From NCBI RefSeq assembly GCF_024323335.1, contig NC_066583.1:12304665-12368664 (forward strand): DNA of 64,000 nucleotides, given 5' to 3'. The DNA comes from Lathyrus oleraceus (taxonomy: Eukaryota > Streptophyta > Magnoliopsida > Fabales > Fabaceae). Below the pieces are notes generated by a model. It was not told where the DNA came from and ran no database searches. It was given only the letters and a program-made list of their open reading frames with translations. Shown in pieces: positions 1-11,374 of the stretch. A program made the position numbers and the translations under genes. Positions within the stretch are counted from its first letter, which is position 1; each line of letters opens with the position of its first letter.

Positions 1-317
1 CCGCACCATCTTCTTCTTCTGCAGGAACCACTCTTGGCTTCTATATCACGGAGGAGATGTGGCGTGACCATATGGCTAGAGAGCAAAGGCGTGACGACCT
101 ACTCTCTACCATCCAACAACAACTGGCAAATAACATGAGCTTCATGCAAGAATCGCAGCGGAGGACAGACAGGTCCCATGACACTGTTCTACAGTCTCTG
201 CAAACGATCACAGATACACAAGCCCGTCAGCAACACCACCATCGTCAGCATATTTCTCTCATAGAGAAGACTCAGGGTTCCATTTTGGGTAACCTTCGAG
301 AGGTGAGGACCGCTTAG
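1..317 (+). CDS. C-terminal part of an Athila env-position ORF (element C)
   Basis: The frame is open from the window edge (first full codon at 3) to a TAG at 315-317, so the start is missing. The visible protein is rich in Q, R, H and E, with a regular heptad-like pattern (residues around MAREQRRDDLL and LLSTIQQQLANN) that suggests a coiled coil. It resembles in composition and position the C-terminal part of the ORF at 58072-59445 in element B (RNERRLSAMENIYAEM). It lies before a GTGTGGGAGG tract, as the B ORF does. The function of these Athila 3' ORFs is not established; env-like is only a positional label. There is no disruption in the visible part. Confidence 0.6.
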   Translation, partial: APSSSSAGTTLGFYITEEMWRDHMAREQRRDDLLSTIQQQLANNMSFMQESQRRTDRSHDTVLQSLQTITDTQARQQHHHRQHISLIEKTQGSILGNLREVRTA

Positions 318-1519
318 GATGCCCTGCAGGCGAGGATGGATCAGAGAGACCGTCGTCGTACCCGATCCCGTCGTCCACCTCAGGATGGCGTGGGCACTAG
401 TGGTCAGCAATAGGTTGTCAGGTAACTCTTCCCTTATCTTATTTCGAAACATTGGGAACAATGTTCGATTTAAGTGTGGGAGGAGACTCTGTCGTCTTTT
501 CTTTATTGTTTTTCTCATTTTTCCTTTATCGCTTTTTCTTTGCTGTTTTTAGTTTGTTTTTATTTCCTTTTAGTTGTTTATTTTGCTTTTTAGTATAATG
601 CATGAGTCTGACGAGTCACCAAATATAGTAGATCTTTAGTACCTTTCCTACCTCCCCATACCTTTAGCCCCAACCGAAATTTTTTTGCAAAAGAAAATAG
701 TGTTATTCCGATAGTTTTCAGGTTTTAAAGACATGTTTTGAGTAAGGATGCGGTGACTTGGGAGAACTTTGCGAAACATCAGTATCTGTATTAGCACCAT
801 AATCTTCGTAAATATAGGAATCATTCCCAAAACTCCATATACCATGGCCTTAATCATCATTTCCGTATAAGTCCTCAGTAGTTTATCTCAGCAGTCAGCT
901 CCGGCCTACGCATCCTCTACGTAGGGGACCGATGCAAATAAGTGAATGATCCAGAAAAACAAAAAAATAAAAGAAAGCAAAAAGGCAACTCCGGTATAGG
1001 TGACCCTCACAAAGTCATTTAAACCAAAGAATTGTAAAAATTTGCTACAAAAAGAAAAAGAAAAAGAAAAACTTACCCACTGTTAGTTGGTTCAGAGGTA
1101 TCTGGCACTGAACTCGGTAGGGCGGATTACGATCCGATCCCCCACAACTACAGTTGGGTCCAATAAAAGGGTTTACACATAATTATGTGCCAGAAATCCC
1201 ATGCTCAGATCATAATCACTAACACGTCACTCTACTACGAAGCATGTACGGATAACGGGGTTAATGTGATTGCGCCTGAATGAAAAGGACACAAAAAGAG
1301 ATGAAGAGGCAGGCCTAGGTATTGTGGGATAATATGGGTTGGTTAATATAGGAATGAAGCTTATGTCCGTATTTGCGGATTAGTGTCATCATGATACCCT
1401 TAGTTCACTCCGTTAGTACCTATCACTGCATCCCGACTTGAACTTAGAATTTTTACCTGAAGCACTCGTTTACATAAAATTTTCTTTTATGAGCTTTTTA
1501 ATGTTTTGCTTGAGGACAA
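318..1519 (+). other. Noncoding 3' region of element C
   Basis: This stretch lies between the end of the ORF and the PPT. It holds a GTGTGGGAGGAG tract at about 474-486 followed by T-rich sequence, which looks like a second polypurine tract. A block at about 1078-1290 is clearly related to 59996-60210 in element B: both have a TTGGTTCAGAGGT stretch, CTCGGTAGGGCG and then TCCCCCACAAC, and further on TTAATGTGATTGCGC. Short ORFs here look like chance. Confidence 0.6.
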
Positions 1520-1544
1520 GCAAAGGTTTAAGTGTGGGAGAGTT
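1520..1544 (+). other. Polypurine tract region of element C
   Basis: A GAGGACAAG box at 1512-1520 is followed by AAAGGTTTAAGTGTGGGAG and then the LTR start TGATAACACTG. Position and composition fit the plus-strand primer site of an Athila element. Confidence 0.75.
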
Positions 1545-1945
1545 TGATAACACTGAAATTTACCGTATTTTCGACTCCGATTTCACATGCATTCTAGTTG
1601 TTTTATTGTTATTTTGTTGTGTTATTGCTATGTTTTCCTTTATTTTCAGGTTTTTACTTTAATCGGAGCCCCGATCGAGAAAAGGAGTGAAAAAGAGCTA
1701 AAAACCCTAAAATTCAGCATTTTGTACTTGTGGCCTACCCCATGGCTGGCGCCATAGACCCTGCCATGACGTGTCCAAGCTCAACTTCCCTCAACTACCA
1801 CGTTCCCCACTACTTCCACTAAGGCGCCTTAGATTGGCCTTGTGGCGGGCGCCATGGCCTTGTGGCGGTCCCCACAAGAGGAAAAGTTTTCCCTTCCATT
1901 TTCAAGTTGAAGGGCATCCTTGTCATTTCCATCTTTTTACTTGCT

Positions 1946-1953
1946 TATAAATA
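1946..1953 (+). promoter_or_regulatory. TATA box of the C LTR
   Basis: TATAAATA lies about 400 bp into the LTR, downstream of several GGCGCC palindromes (1749-1853) and upstream of the tandem array. Position fits a U3/R boundary promoter. Confidence 0.55.
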
Positions 1954-2249
1954 GAAACTCGAAATCACTTTTACAATCATCCAAACTTAGAGCAGAGGAA
2001 CATCCAAACTTAGAACAGAGGCAAACTCGGAGCGACTTTGTTTCACTTAGGCATATATTCAGTATTTTAAAGTGGTAATCGCTTCGCATTAGAGTGTTAC
2101 CACAATTGTGTAATCAAGTCTGTGATAGAGTCTGTAATCGAGTTTGGAGCACTTTGGAAGGAAGTTAATCTTGCCGCCATTTTCATTTCCGCTTTGCAAT
2201 TTATTCAACCCTCCGATTGGAGCAGGTTTTTATTACTTGTCTTTATCTT

Positions 2250-2520
2250 ATTTATTTTCTCGCACTCGCTTTACTTTATTTATTTCCTCGCACTCGCTTT
2301 AAATTATTTATTTTCTCGCACTCGCTTTACTTTATTTATTTCCTCGCACTCGCTTTAAATTATTTATTTCCTCGCACTCGCTTTACTTTATTTATTTCCT
2401 TGCACTCGCTTTACTTTATTTATTTCCTCGCACTCGCTTTAAATTATTTATTTCTTTCACTCGCACTACTTTTATTTACTTTCCGCACTCGCACTACTTT
2501 TATTTATTTTAATGCACTTT
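2250..2520 (+). repeat. 28-bp tandem array in the C LTR
   Basis: About nine to ten units of roughly 28 bp are built on CTCGCACTCGCTTTA followed by CTTTATTTATTT or AATTATTTATTT. The two subtypes alternate. The last two units are shorter and diverged (GCACTCGCACTACTTTTATTTA). An ORF running through the array (2217-2537) follows from the repeat and is not treated as a gene. Confidence 0.85.
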
Positions 2521-4624
2521 TACTTTACCATGTCTAACTAAATCTATAAGGTTAGAATGTAAGGATCGTAATTGAACCGATAATCCGTACAATTGCTCGT
2601 AGAGGCACTTAAGGGCTATTTAACTTTCAAATTAAGTTTTCCCACACTTCAACTCCGTTGGGTAAGATCGAAAGCCGTCCAACGTCTATCTAAACTTAAT
2701 TGTTTTTAACTATTTCAAAAACAGCGAAAGCGCTTTGTTTAGTTCATTAGGAGTTTTTAACTTAAGAAGAAAAGAGATTTTAAAACTATTTTTGAACGCG
2801 TTTATAAGTTTAGAGTCTGGTTCGTGAGAACCTCTTTTGGTTAAGAAATCCAGGTTATAATACTTTTCAACTTAGTCAAGATACTATATTTCTTAAAAAT
2901 AGGTTTACTACTCTAACGCAATGCATGCCTTTTTATAAGTGAAAATAAGAGGGTTTGATTAGGGAGTACAACTCGGTTCTGATTACGGGAAAGCGACGGT
3001 TCATGTTAAATTAGTTCTTTTCAAAGTAGGAAACATTGCCCATAAGTAATTCTATTAGCAAGTACTTGGATTATTAATTGATTACGTGAATTACATTCGA
3101 CCCTGTCTTTATTAATTAATCTTTATTTAACACTTTACTTTTCATTGCACACTCCAAAAACACCTATTTTGATTGCCTTTGATAAACACCATAACAATAG
3201 ATAACGATAGATTGACACTTGGTCTCTGTGGATTCGACAATCTTTTATATTACTCTGACGCGTTCGTATACTTGCGAAACACCGCATCATTTACTAACTA
3301 AAAGCACAAAAATATGTCACTAACATCTTTTGTTTTGTAACTTGAGCAATCATAAGATCCAATGCTCCTAGGAGGCCCCTATGCTCAAAGAATGACCAGA
3401 TGAAGTTGTAAGCAAGCATGACAATGGTTCACAAATCTCCCAATCATCATATATGTCTCCCAAGTATGTCAATTTGATCAAGATAAACCAAAGGGTTTGA
3501 GGCTTGTTCCCAAGGAAACCCTAATTCAATTGTGCATCAACTGTGCCTTGCTCATGAAGCAACCTCAACCCATGATCAAATACAATCAAGGGAAGTTTTT
3601 CATTTATCATTTCATGCATATATGAGCCTATGTGAGTGTCCTCAATCATCAATTCATCAAGATTTGAAGTTTGGACTTGAGAAGTTGATTAGTCAATTCA
3701 TCTGACTATTTTGAAATCCACTGAGACCTAACTTTTGATGTGTTTGTCAAATGAAGATGACCCCAAGAGAAAAAATGTTCTTAATAACCATATGAACAAC
3801 TTTAATGTTCATCACAAAATTGATTTGAAGATTGGAAGGTCATCATCCATTTCAAAACATTAAAGGTCATTTTGACTGAAACCCTAATTTTGGGTCAACT
3901 TCCCAAGGACCTAACTCCCTCATTTTTCATGATTTTGAGGTGGGATCAAATGCATTGGAAATTTTAAGATGTCTACTTAATTTGTTATGCTGAATAAAAT
4001 TTCATAATCCTAAAATAAGTACATGTGATAATACAAAACATTATAGGTCACTTTGGACCAAAGTCATTGAAATGTGAAAAAGTCCAACTTCAAGTACCCA
4101 TAACTTTCTCATCAAAAATCAAAATGATGCAAAATTTTAGTCCAAATTGATTGTCTTGAAACTATCTACAAATTTTATGTTGAAGGTTTTGTCATTTGAG
4201 GCTTGCATCATTGAAACATAAGGGCTTAAAGTTGGTCCATTTTGGCAAAATTCACATACACATGTTTTGTACATTGAACTTCATGGCCTGTTTTCATAAA
4301 TTTCCCAATCCCAAATGGATTTTTGTTCAACATAACAATTGTTCCTCGTGCCAAGACCTTTCCAACCATTACCCACAAGGCCATGTTTAATTTTGGTAAG
4401 AGGCATTTTTGAAGAGGTGAAAGTTTATGTTCATTTATGCATAACATGTTGAAACTTCATGCACACTCCATTGCAATGCCATGTACACGTGCAAACCTGA
4501 TCAATTACACTTCAGCATGCTAAACCAATTGCGTTTTGGCCTCCCATGCGCCTGTACAGGCCCATGCATGGAGGCACTCATTCCACATGCACATGAACTT
4601 TGCCTTGCTTGCATCAGCTTTCAC

Positions 4625-4632
4625 TATAAATA
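4625..4632 (+). promoter_or_regulatory. TATA box of the D LTR
   Basis: TATAAATA in the context TTTCACTATAAATACAAG. It is followed by a region lacking long ORFs, then the palindromes at 5073 and 5180, which would lie in the 5' part of the transcript. Confidence 0.55.
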
Positions 4633-5072
4633 CAAGTGCTCAGCTTCATCAATTACCAACCTTAAGGCGCCTAATACTCTGCAGAATTGGAATCCCACCC
4701 TTCACCTAAAGGAATTTTGCATTTCATCTTGAATTTTTCAGTTTCAATTTTTAACTTCCTTGGTTGATTATTGAACTCCAATTCCTTAGCCTAGCTTCAT
4801 TTCCATCTCAAGACCAAGTTGCATCAAAGAATTGGAGGAGATCTTGCCATTGAAAGCTGCACTTCAAAGGTTGTTGTTCAAACTTTTTCCATTCGAATCT
4901 CCTTGGATCCTGCTCATTTCTTGTGTTTGTTGGTTCCTCTGAAGTCCTCTCATAAGAGGCAATTGATTGGTGTATTTAATTTCAAGAATTCATCAAGTTC
5001 AGATTGAGCGCCATAAACTTCCATCTCAGATTTCTCTTCATGTAGTAATCTTGAGAGGAAACCAATGGCGCA

Positions 5073-5092
5073 GGGGTGATGTACATCACCCC
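5073..5092 (+). other. Perfect 20-bp palindrome in the D LTR
   Basis: GGGGTGATGT is followed directly by its exact inverse complement, centred on TGTACA. It lies about 450 bp downstream of the TATA box. Confidence 0.9.
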
Positions 5093-5179
5093 AGCTTTCC
5101 AATGATATGAGGATCGCGTATTTTCATTAAGTTTTCATAACCTGCAAATGTCACCGGAACTAGCATGCTCGCCGGAGAA

Positions 5180-5201
5180 GACGGTGGTGTACACCACCGT
5201 C
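5180..5201 (+). other. Perfect 22-bp palindrome in the D LTR
   Basis: GACGGTGGTGT is followed directly by its exact inverse complement, again centred on TGTACA. Element E's LTR carries the related inverted repeat GACGGTGG-TTT-CCACCGTC at 28646-28664, so the structure is shared by two diverged LTR families. Confidence 0.9.
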
Positions 5202-8009
5202 CACCATGCCAGATTGAATCTGGACCATTGATTGTTATTTCCAGATCTAATCTATGTCATCCAATGTTATGACTTTTAATAATGCTTTGTGTTTCTCATT
5301 TGACTCTGGATCACCATACGCGTGCGCCTTACAGCCTCTGGATGTGCCACCTCATTTAATGAGCTTGATCCAACGCGCCAGGATTTTTGCAATTTCTGAT
5401 TTAATCCATTTTATTTTCTTTATTTCATTTTATTTCAAAAAATCACATCTCTTTCATTTTAAATCCAAAAAATATGGGACCAATTGCATTATTTCCCTTT
5501 TTAATTCTAGTTTCTGAAAATGATTTTTAATATTTTTTATGATGTCATTTAATATTTTTTGTGAATTTTCTCTTTTCTGGTTATTTTTAATTCATTTAAA
5601 ATAGTTTCCAATATTCAAAAAAATGCAAAAATATTTTCTTAACATCTTTGAATGATGATGAATCTATGAAAAATATTCTCATCAATTTCTTAATTGATTT
5701 GAGATTTATTTGAGATTTTAGTTCAATTATGTTATTTTTTATTCATTTTTAATTGTTTAAAAATAGTTTCTGGTTTCCAAAAATGCTGAAAATTTTTGTC
5801 AAACTTTGTTTGACCATGTTGAACTTATGATGATCCATTTGGACTTTTCCAAGTTGATTTGAAATGGATTTGAAGTTTGACCTTTGTTTGTTATTTTTAA
5901 TTCAAGTATTATTTTAATTCTCAAAAATACCAAAAATATTTTATTTGTTTCTTGACTTCTAAGCTTCATCTTGCTTTTGTTTACCATTGATTGACTTTGA
6001 TTCCATTCATGTTTGATCAATGTGTGTTGGATGTTTCATTTGAATTTCAATTTTGTACACTCTTATTCTTGTTCTTCTTCTTCTTCTTTTTCTTTTTGAT
6101 CAATGAGTTAATGATTGGTGGTTAGCCTTGACATATGAGGGGCTTAACCTTCTTTGATTCAAATCTAATTCATCTTGATCAAAGATCAAGTGAATGGCTT
6201 TGCATTAGAGATAGGTTGCTTCTTGGTCAAGCAAAAAACCTAAATCCATACAAGATCATTCTTCTTTTCTTTTGGCATGGCAAGTTGTAGGAGCTTGGCT
6301 TACTAGTCATGGTCTCTAACTTGTGTTTGTTGCATATAGTTTTATTGACCAGCCTCAGATAGGTGTGACTACTACATTAGTCCACTTACGATTGCTTAAC
6401 ATAGCGTTAAATTGCCTTATGGCACTCTAACACTAACCACTAATGACTAACTTTTAATTCAAGTCTTTAATTCTTGCAATTTATTTTATGCAATTTAATA
6501 TCTTGTTCATTAATTCATTTGCTTTTTGCCCTTTGCTCACTTGAGCTCATGTTTATGTTAGTGCAATTTGCCTTTTGCTCACTTAAGCACATTATTATGT
6601 ATATACTATTGTGCTTGTTTTGTTTTGATTGTGTGAACCCAATGCAAATGGAAAAAGGACTTAGATTCTTGGACCTTACCTATGCTAATGGAGTTTGAAG
6701 AGCAACTAGGCCTCATGCCTTTAGAATGCTAAAATTGTTAAAGAGCAACTAGGCCTCATGCCTTTAGAATGCTTAATCTTGAAGATGAACATTGAAAGGA
6801 CTCCTAATTCTAAACTCACTCTTGTCCATTCTTCATTTGTATTGTGGAACTTTTTTATTTGTGTGTTATTGTGTGCTAGGGATCCAAACTTGCCAATTAG
6901 AAGAACCATTGCCATGAGCATCCAAAGTGAGAGATACAAAATCCATTGGAAGATTCCTAGGTGCTTGATTGTTTGATTGATTGTTTGAGTTATTTGCTTA
7001 TTGCTTGCTAATTCCAAAGGATGGGAGCAACTTGGATCATTTTTATGATCCCAAGAAGGGAACTCCAATGTGGTTTTATTTCTCTTCCTTCGTCTTTGTA
7101 TGTTTAGGACTTAGCCTTTCTTTTTCTTCCCTCCACTCTAACCCAAGCCAAACTTTTGTGCAAACATTAACATTGTCTTCAAAATTAGAAACCTAAGCAC
7201 TATGCTTTTGATTTTCCAAACTCTTTTCATAACACTTATTTTGAATTGAATCCTTAAGCCAACTTTGACCTTATTTTGTGAATACTTTTCATTTGTAAAT
7301 ATAACTCACTCAATTATTTTTGTGGTTCCAATGGCCACTTTTGCCAAAGCTTTTCATAAACATTAGCTATTAGGTTTGAGTTATCATAAACGTTGATATA
7401 ATACTCACCTATATCCTTGGTGATGGACTATAAGACTTCCATGCTTATTATAGGGTTAACCCCTCACTAGCATGTTGAAGCTCTCCACGCATGGTGGATT
7501 TGTGGTTTTAGGTTGAGTTTTCTCCCTTTGATAACAAAAGACCTTAAGGCTTTTGGCCAATTAATTCACCAACTTCTTTTTTGATATTTTTACCCCGAAC
7601 TAAGAGGTTTTGATCCTAATCTTTTTTAAGATGGTACGTAGGTAATGGGTTTATCCATTCAAACACAAAAATTGTAAATAAATTGTATATTCTTTTCTCA
7701 TCTCCCCAATCATGTTCGCACAAATATTTTTCACAAATACCAACCTACCTTATAACATTGGTGAAAAGGGCTCCCTTATAGTACTAAGGATGTTTTGGGT
7801 GCTTAAAACCTTCCCATTGCATAACCAACCCCCTTACCCAGATCTCTGACATTTTTATTAGTTTTTGATTTGATAAAACTTCTCAGTTTTTGTTCGCTTT
7901 CTAACCTTTCCTTTGGATAAATAGAAGTGCGGTGGCGACTCGAATTGTATGATTTACTTTTGATTTAGTCAATAAATCTAAAGATAACGAATACCCCGCT
8001 ACATAAAAG

Positions 8010-8027
8010 TGGCGACTTCACTGGGGA
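8010..8027 (+). other. Primer-binding site of element D
   Basis: TGGCGACTTCACTGGGGA lies six bases after the LTR end. It closely resembles the E site TGGCGACTCTGCTGGGGA. Ogre elements are known to use a tRNA-Arg primer; the assignment here rests on that similarity. Confidence 0.8.
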
Positions 8028-8927
8028 AATATTTGCCTAGTGGGTTTTACCTACTTTTCACCTTTATTGTATTGTATTGTATATTATTTTATGACATATG
8101 TTTGTACAAATTTGGGATGACTGTATTGTTTGTAATGTATGAATTGCTTGATATATCAATTGCTTGTGTGCTTGGTGGTCTCTTGTGAGATGAGTTCTAT
8201 ACCCGAACTCGAGTGCACTTATGATAGGAGAGTGGCATAGTCTTGTTGACTTGTGTGGAGTTATTCCTTGGCAAGTTGACTTGCAAGTCCATTCACTTGG
8301 TGGAGGTTATGTTGGGATCAATAATGTCACAGGAGTAGTCGTGGTTAGGCATTACTCTTTCTAATATACGCCTTAGAAGCCAAGGACCTTAGTTAACCAA
8401 GCCCATCTTGGCCTATTTTAGGACGTAGTGCGAAGGTCGTTCAAGTGTAAGATTTGATACGATTGTTACGCGATACTACACTTATAAGAGTCTCTCTTGA
8501 TAATATTTTTGGAATACGAGTAGTCGTTTATCCGATAATATCCGAAAGATGAGATGATGACTATGGGAACCTCTTGTAGAACATGATTGTCAGGTTTAAC
8601 CATAGTACACTCCCTTTGGGTGGTTCTTAACCGAGACTCCATGCTCGTGACTTGCAACAAGCCCTTGATTCATGGTTGATCCATTCTCGTATATCCTTAA
8701 TATCAATGGAACTTGGGTGTTGATAAGGTGTAAACCATAATCCACCAAAATGGATGATTGATATTAAGGATGACTTGATCCATCCCATGACCTTTGTGTG
8801 GTGTGATTTGCTTGATCCTTGAGTGTGATTGTTGCATCCATGCATTCATGCATTCATACACATCCATATCATCAACAATGACAAAATTTTCAAGGAACTT
8901 AAGAGGTATATTTGCAAATTTTCAGAC
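8028..8927 (+). other. Leader of element D
   Basis: A 900-bp untranslated leader between PBS and ORF1. No supported ORF. It ends in CAAATTTTCAG directly before the ATG context of ORF1, a good match to a 3' splice acceptor. Confidence 0.5.
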
Positions 8928-10379
8928 ATGGATAAGCAAAGAAGGAATACAAAGAAGTACAGTTTCAGACAACCCGACTTGAAAGAGTTAAGGAGTTTGA
9001 CATACTATGTATTAGATCCCTTGGAGTTCAAGGCTCGTCATGGGAAGCTTCTGCCTATTCTTGCTAATCAGGTGGATGAAGGTCTGATGAGTGTGTTGGT
9101 GCAATTCTATGATCCCTTGTACCATTGCTTCACTTTCCCAAATTTCCAGCTTTTACCTATGCTTGAGGAGTATGCCTATCTTGTGGGTATACCTATTCTA
9201 GATCAGTTGTCGTTTAGTGGCTTGGAGAGAGCTCCTACTTCTCAAGAGATTGTTGATCTGTTGCATATAGATGAGTCTGTTGTTAGTGCTCATATGACTA
9301 CCAAAGGTGGAATTCAAGGTCTCCCGTCTGATTTCCTCATTGCTCAAGCTACTATGTTTGGGAAGTCCATGAGTGAGGACGCCTTTGAGGCCATATTTGT
9401 ACTTCTCATCTATGGGCTACTATTATTCCCCAACATCGACAATTTTGTGGAAGTGAACGCTATTAGGATTTTCTCTACTCTTAATCCCGTTCCTACTCTG
9501 TTGGGTGACACTTACTTTTCTTTGCATATGAGGAATGCAAAGGGTGGAGGTACCATTGTGTGCTATTTGCCTCTGTTGTACAAGTGGTTTATTTCAAACT
9601 TGCCACAAACGCTCGCCTTCAAGGAGAACAAAGGATGTCTACGGTGGTCCACGAGACTTATGTCTCTCACTAATGATGATATCTTTTGGTATAACCGTGT
9701 ATATGATGGTGTGCAGATTATTGACTCTTGTGGTGAATTCTCCAATGTGCCTCTTCTTGGTACATGTGGTGGGATTAACTACAACCCTATTTTGGCACGT
9801 CGTCAGCTTGGGTTCCCCTTAAAGGACAAACCTAATAACATTTTGTTAGATGGTGTGTTCTTTCAAGAGGGTAAAGATCCCCAAAACTTGAAGGGCAGGA
9901 TGGTTCGTGCTTGGCGCAAGATTCATAGGAAGGGAAGGGAAGAGCTTGGTCCGAAGAATTGTATTGCTTTGGAACCCTACACCTCTTGGGTGAGGAAGAG
10001 AGCTTTTGAGTACCGCATGCCCTATGACTACCCGAGACCTACACCAATGGTTATGGTTGGGCCTTTAACCCTCCCTAACCAAGGAGTAGAGGAGTTGAGA
10101 GATGAAGACCGTTCGCGTGCTTGGGTCCGTGAGCGAGAGGAGCTACTTCAGCAGCTTAGAGATAAGGATGCATTGATAGAGTTTCTTGAGCATCAGGTTA
10201 TCGACGAGCCTGATGATGTTGTGACTTCTCTCCTTCATCATTCTTCCAGGTTTTGGAAGAGGAAGTACGATCGACTCGCCAAGGAGAAGGCAGATATGGA
10301 GGCAGCCTATGAGAGGGAGGTGAAGAGGCTTCGTGCAGCTTATCTTCCGGTCTCGAGAGCTTTGGACGATTGTTTCTAG
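8928..10379 (+). CDS. Ogre ORF1 protein, function unknown
   Basis: This is an intact 483-aa frame. I prefer the ATG at 8928 (MDKQRRNTKK), just downstream of the leader; an in-frame upstream ATG at 8829 adds an unlikely Cys/His/Ile-rich extension. The protein matches the extra ORF that Ogre elements carry between 5' LTR and gag. The globular part (about residues 20-380) has aromatic-rich blocks such as FPNFQLLPMLEEYAYLVGIP and ends near PRPTPMVMVGPLTLP. About residues 385-475 are a charged coiled coil (EREELLQQLRDKDALIEFLE; KRKYDRLAKEKADMEAAYE). I recall this region as a DUF7745-like family, which needs a search. It is the only long intact ORF of D, although gag and pol are gone. Confidence 0.8.
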   Translation: MDKQRRNTKKYSFRQPDLKELRSLTYYVLDPLEFKARHGKLLPILANQVDEGLMSVLVQFYDPLYHCFTFPNFQLLPMLEEYAYLVGIPILDQLSFSGLERAPTSQEIVDLLHIDESVVSAHMTTKGGIQGLPSDFLIAQATMFGKSMSEDAFEAIFVLLIYGLLLFPNIDNFVEVNAIRIFSTLNPVPTLLGDTYFSLHMRNAKGGGTIVCYLPLLYKWFISNLPQTLAFKENKGCLRWSTRLMSLTNDDIFWYNRVYDGVQIIDSCGEFSNVPLLGTCGGINYNPILARRQLGFPLKDKPNNILLDGVFFQEGKDPQNLKGRMVRAWRKIHRKGREELGPKNCIALEPYTSWVRKRAFEYRMPYDYPRPTPMVMVGPLTLPNQGVEELRDEDRSRAWVREREELLQQLRDKDALIEFLEHQVIDEPDDVVTSLLHHSSRFWKRKYDRLAKEKADMEAAYEREVKRLRAAYLPVSRALDDCF

Positions 10380-10711
10380 GGTTCCATAGGATGTTCATTT
10401 TCCTTCTCTCTTGTATTGTATTTGGTTACCAAGACTGTACTTCTTTGGTGTAAAAATATTTTCCAGATATTATTGATATGATTATTCCATATATGTCTAA
10501 ATGATTAATATTTTCTTAATATTTGCAAATAGGACTCTAAAAGTTCCTCTGATTAAAAATAAAATCATATGCACAAGCATTGCATGCATCATGTGCATAA
10601 GCAGGTTTTGTTCCAGGGCTTCTTGTTCAGTGGTCTAACTCTGTGTTCTTCATTTATTTTGAAGACAAGCTGACGCACTGGTACTACACCAGAGCCAACT
10701 CATCAAAGCTA
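10380..10711 (+). other. Spacer between ORF1 and gag remnant in D
   Basis: AT-rich at first, then a stretch open in the gag frame from about 10643 (EDKLTHWYYTRANSS). No independent gene seen. Confidence 0.5.
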
Positions 10712-11374
10712 ATGGATCACCTAGAGCAAGAGAACAGAGAATTGAAGGAGGAAGTGGCAAGATTGACTGCCCTGATGGAGTCATTCTTGGTCGTCCAAAG
10801 CCAGTCGGCCCTGTGCCTTACTCTTCCGACAAAGTTGTTCCCTATCGTTATAATGCGGTTGCATTAGAAGATGGGAAGGAGGTGCCTCTACCCTCGACTT
10901 CTGTTGTTAATATTGATGATGTCAGTGGATTGACCCGCAGTGGTCGTGTTTTTTCGGCGCCACCGAAACCCCAGGCTGACACCAGAAGCGTTGATACTGC
11001 TGATAGTGTGGTTCGTCCTTTGGGGAATTCTTCTATTTCTCTGAATCTGGCACTTGCTGTTAACAGACCTGCCGCTGCTGCTAAAGCTCTTATCCCTGCT
11101 GGCCAGAATGGCATGATGAAAGAGGACTGTGATGAGATGCTGAGGCTCATCAAGAGGAGTGAGTATAATGTTGTAGATCAGCTTCTACAAACGCCTTCTA
11201 AGATATCTGTGTTGTCTTTGTTGATGAACTTTGAGCCACACCGTGAAGCTTTGCAGAAGGTGTTAGACGTGGCGTATGTAGATCATGATGTCACTATAGA
11301 GCAATTTGATAACATTGTTGCAAATATTACTGCTTGTAACAACATGAGTTCCTGTGATGCTGATCTCCCCGAGG
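10712..11374 (+). pseudogene. gag-pro remnant of element D
   Basis: The 5' end of gag is recognisable (MDHLEQENRELKEEVARL, a coiled coil) until about 10790. The sequence then jumps, with a frame change, to the region just ahead of the protease (PYSSDKVVPYRYN; LTRSGRVFSAPP; IIKRSEY/LLQTPSKISVLSLL type). This part is alignable with E at 38350-38000 (LTRSGRLFAPQ, QTPSKISILSLLL). It stops at DLPEDG, before the DTG catalytic motif, where sequence identical to the LTR begins. Most of gag, the protease core, RT, RNase H and integrase are therefore deleted. The frame runs on into LTR sequence to 11550, which is not native. Confidence 0.75.

Larger units (their letters stand above)
1..3289 (+). mobile_element. 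Element C: 3' end of an Athila-type Ty3/gypsy retrotransposon
   Basis: Only the 3' part is in the window: the end of an env-position ORF, a long noncoding 3' region, a polypurine tract and a complete 3' LTR. The noncoding block and the PPT-adjacent GAGGACAAG box match the corresponding parts of element B (59446-60461), so both belong to the same lineage. The LTR ends in CGCATCA, as B's does. The flank at 3290 reads TTTAC and continues as Ogre-type LTR, so C most likely sits inside D's 5' LTR; the matching left flank is outside the window. Confidence 0.8.
1545..3289 (+). repeat. 3' LTR of element C (1745 bp)
   Basis: It begins TGATAACACTG directly after the polypurine tract and ends ACCGCATCA. 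The start is homologous to the A and B LTRs (TGATAACGCG). It contains a TATA box, a 28-bp tandem array and the conserved terminal segment with GTCTCTGTGGATTCGAC. The right flank is TTTAC. Confidence 0.8.
3290..8003 (+). repeat. 5' LTR of element D (partial, over 4.7 kb)
   Basis: It ends CCCCGCTACA just before the PBS. It carries a TATA box, two perfect palindromes, a TTGCTTAACATAGCGTTAAATT segment shared with H, and the conserved U5 box (GGGTGCTTAAAACCTTCCC, then CGGTGGCGACTC). The true LTR start is not visible because C interrupts it. I see no gene in this stretch; the short ORFs (for example 4196-4390 and 6474-6698) are not supported. Confidence 0.75.

Noticed and set aside
2217..2537. Hydrophobic 106-aa ORF with YFLALAL repeats as a membrane protein
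   Set aside because: It is the translation of a 28-bp AT-rich tandem array in an LTR.
3290..8003. Host genes in the long stretch left of ORF1 (ORFs of 60-115 codons)
   Set aside because: The sequence is LTR: its end matches 11375-12355, it shares blocks with H, and no frame shows a known domain.
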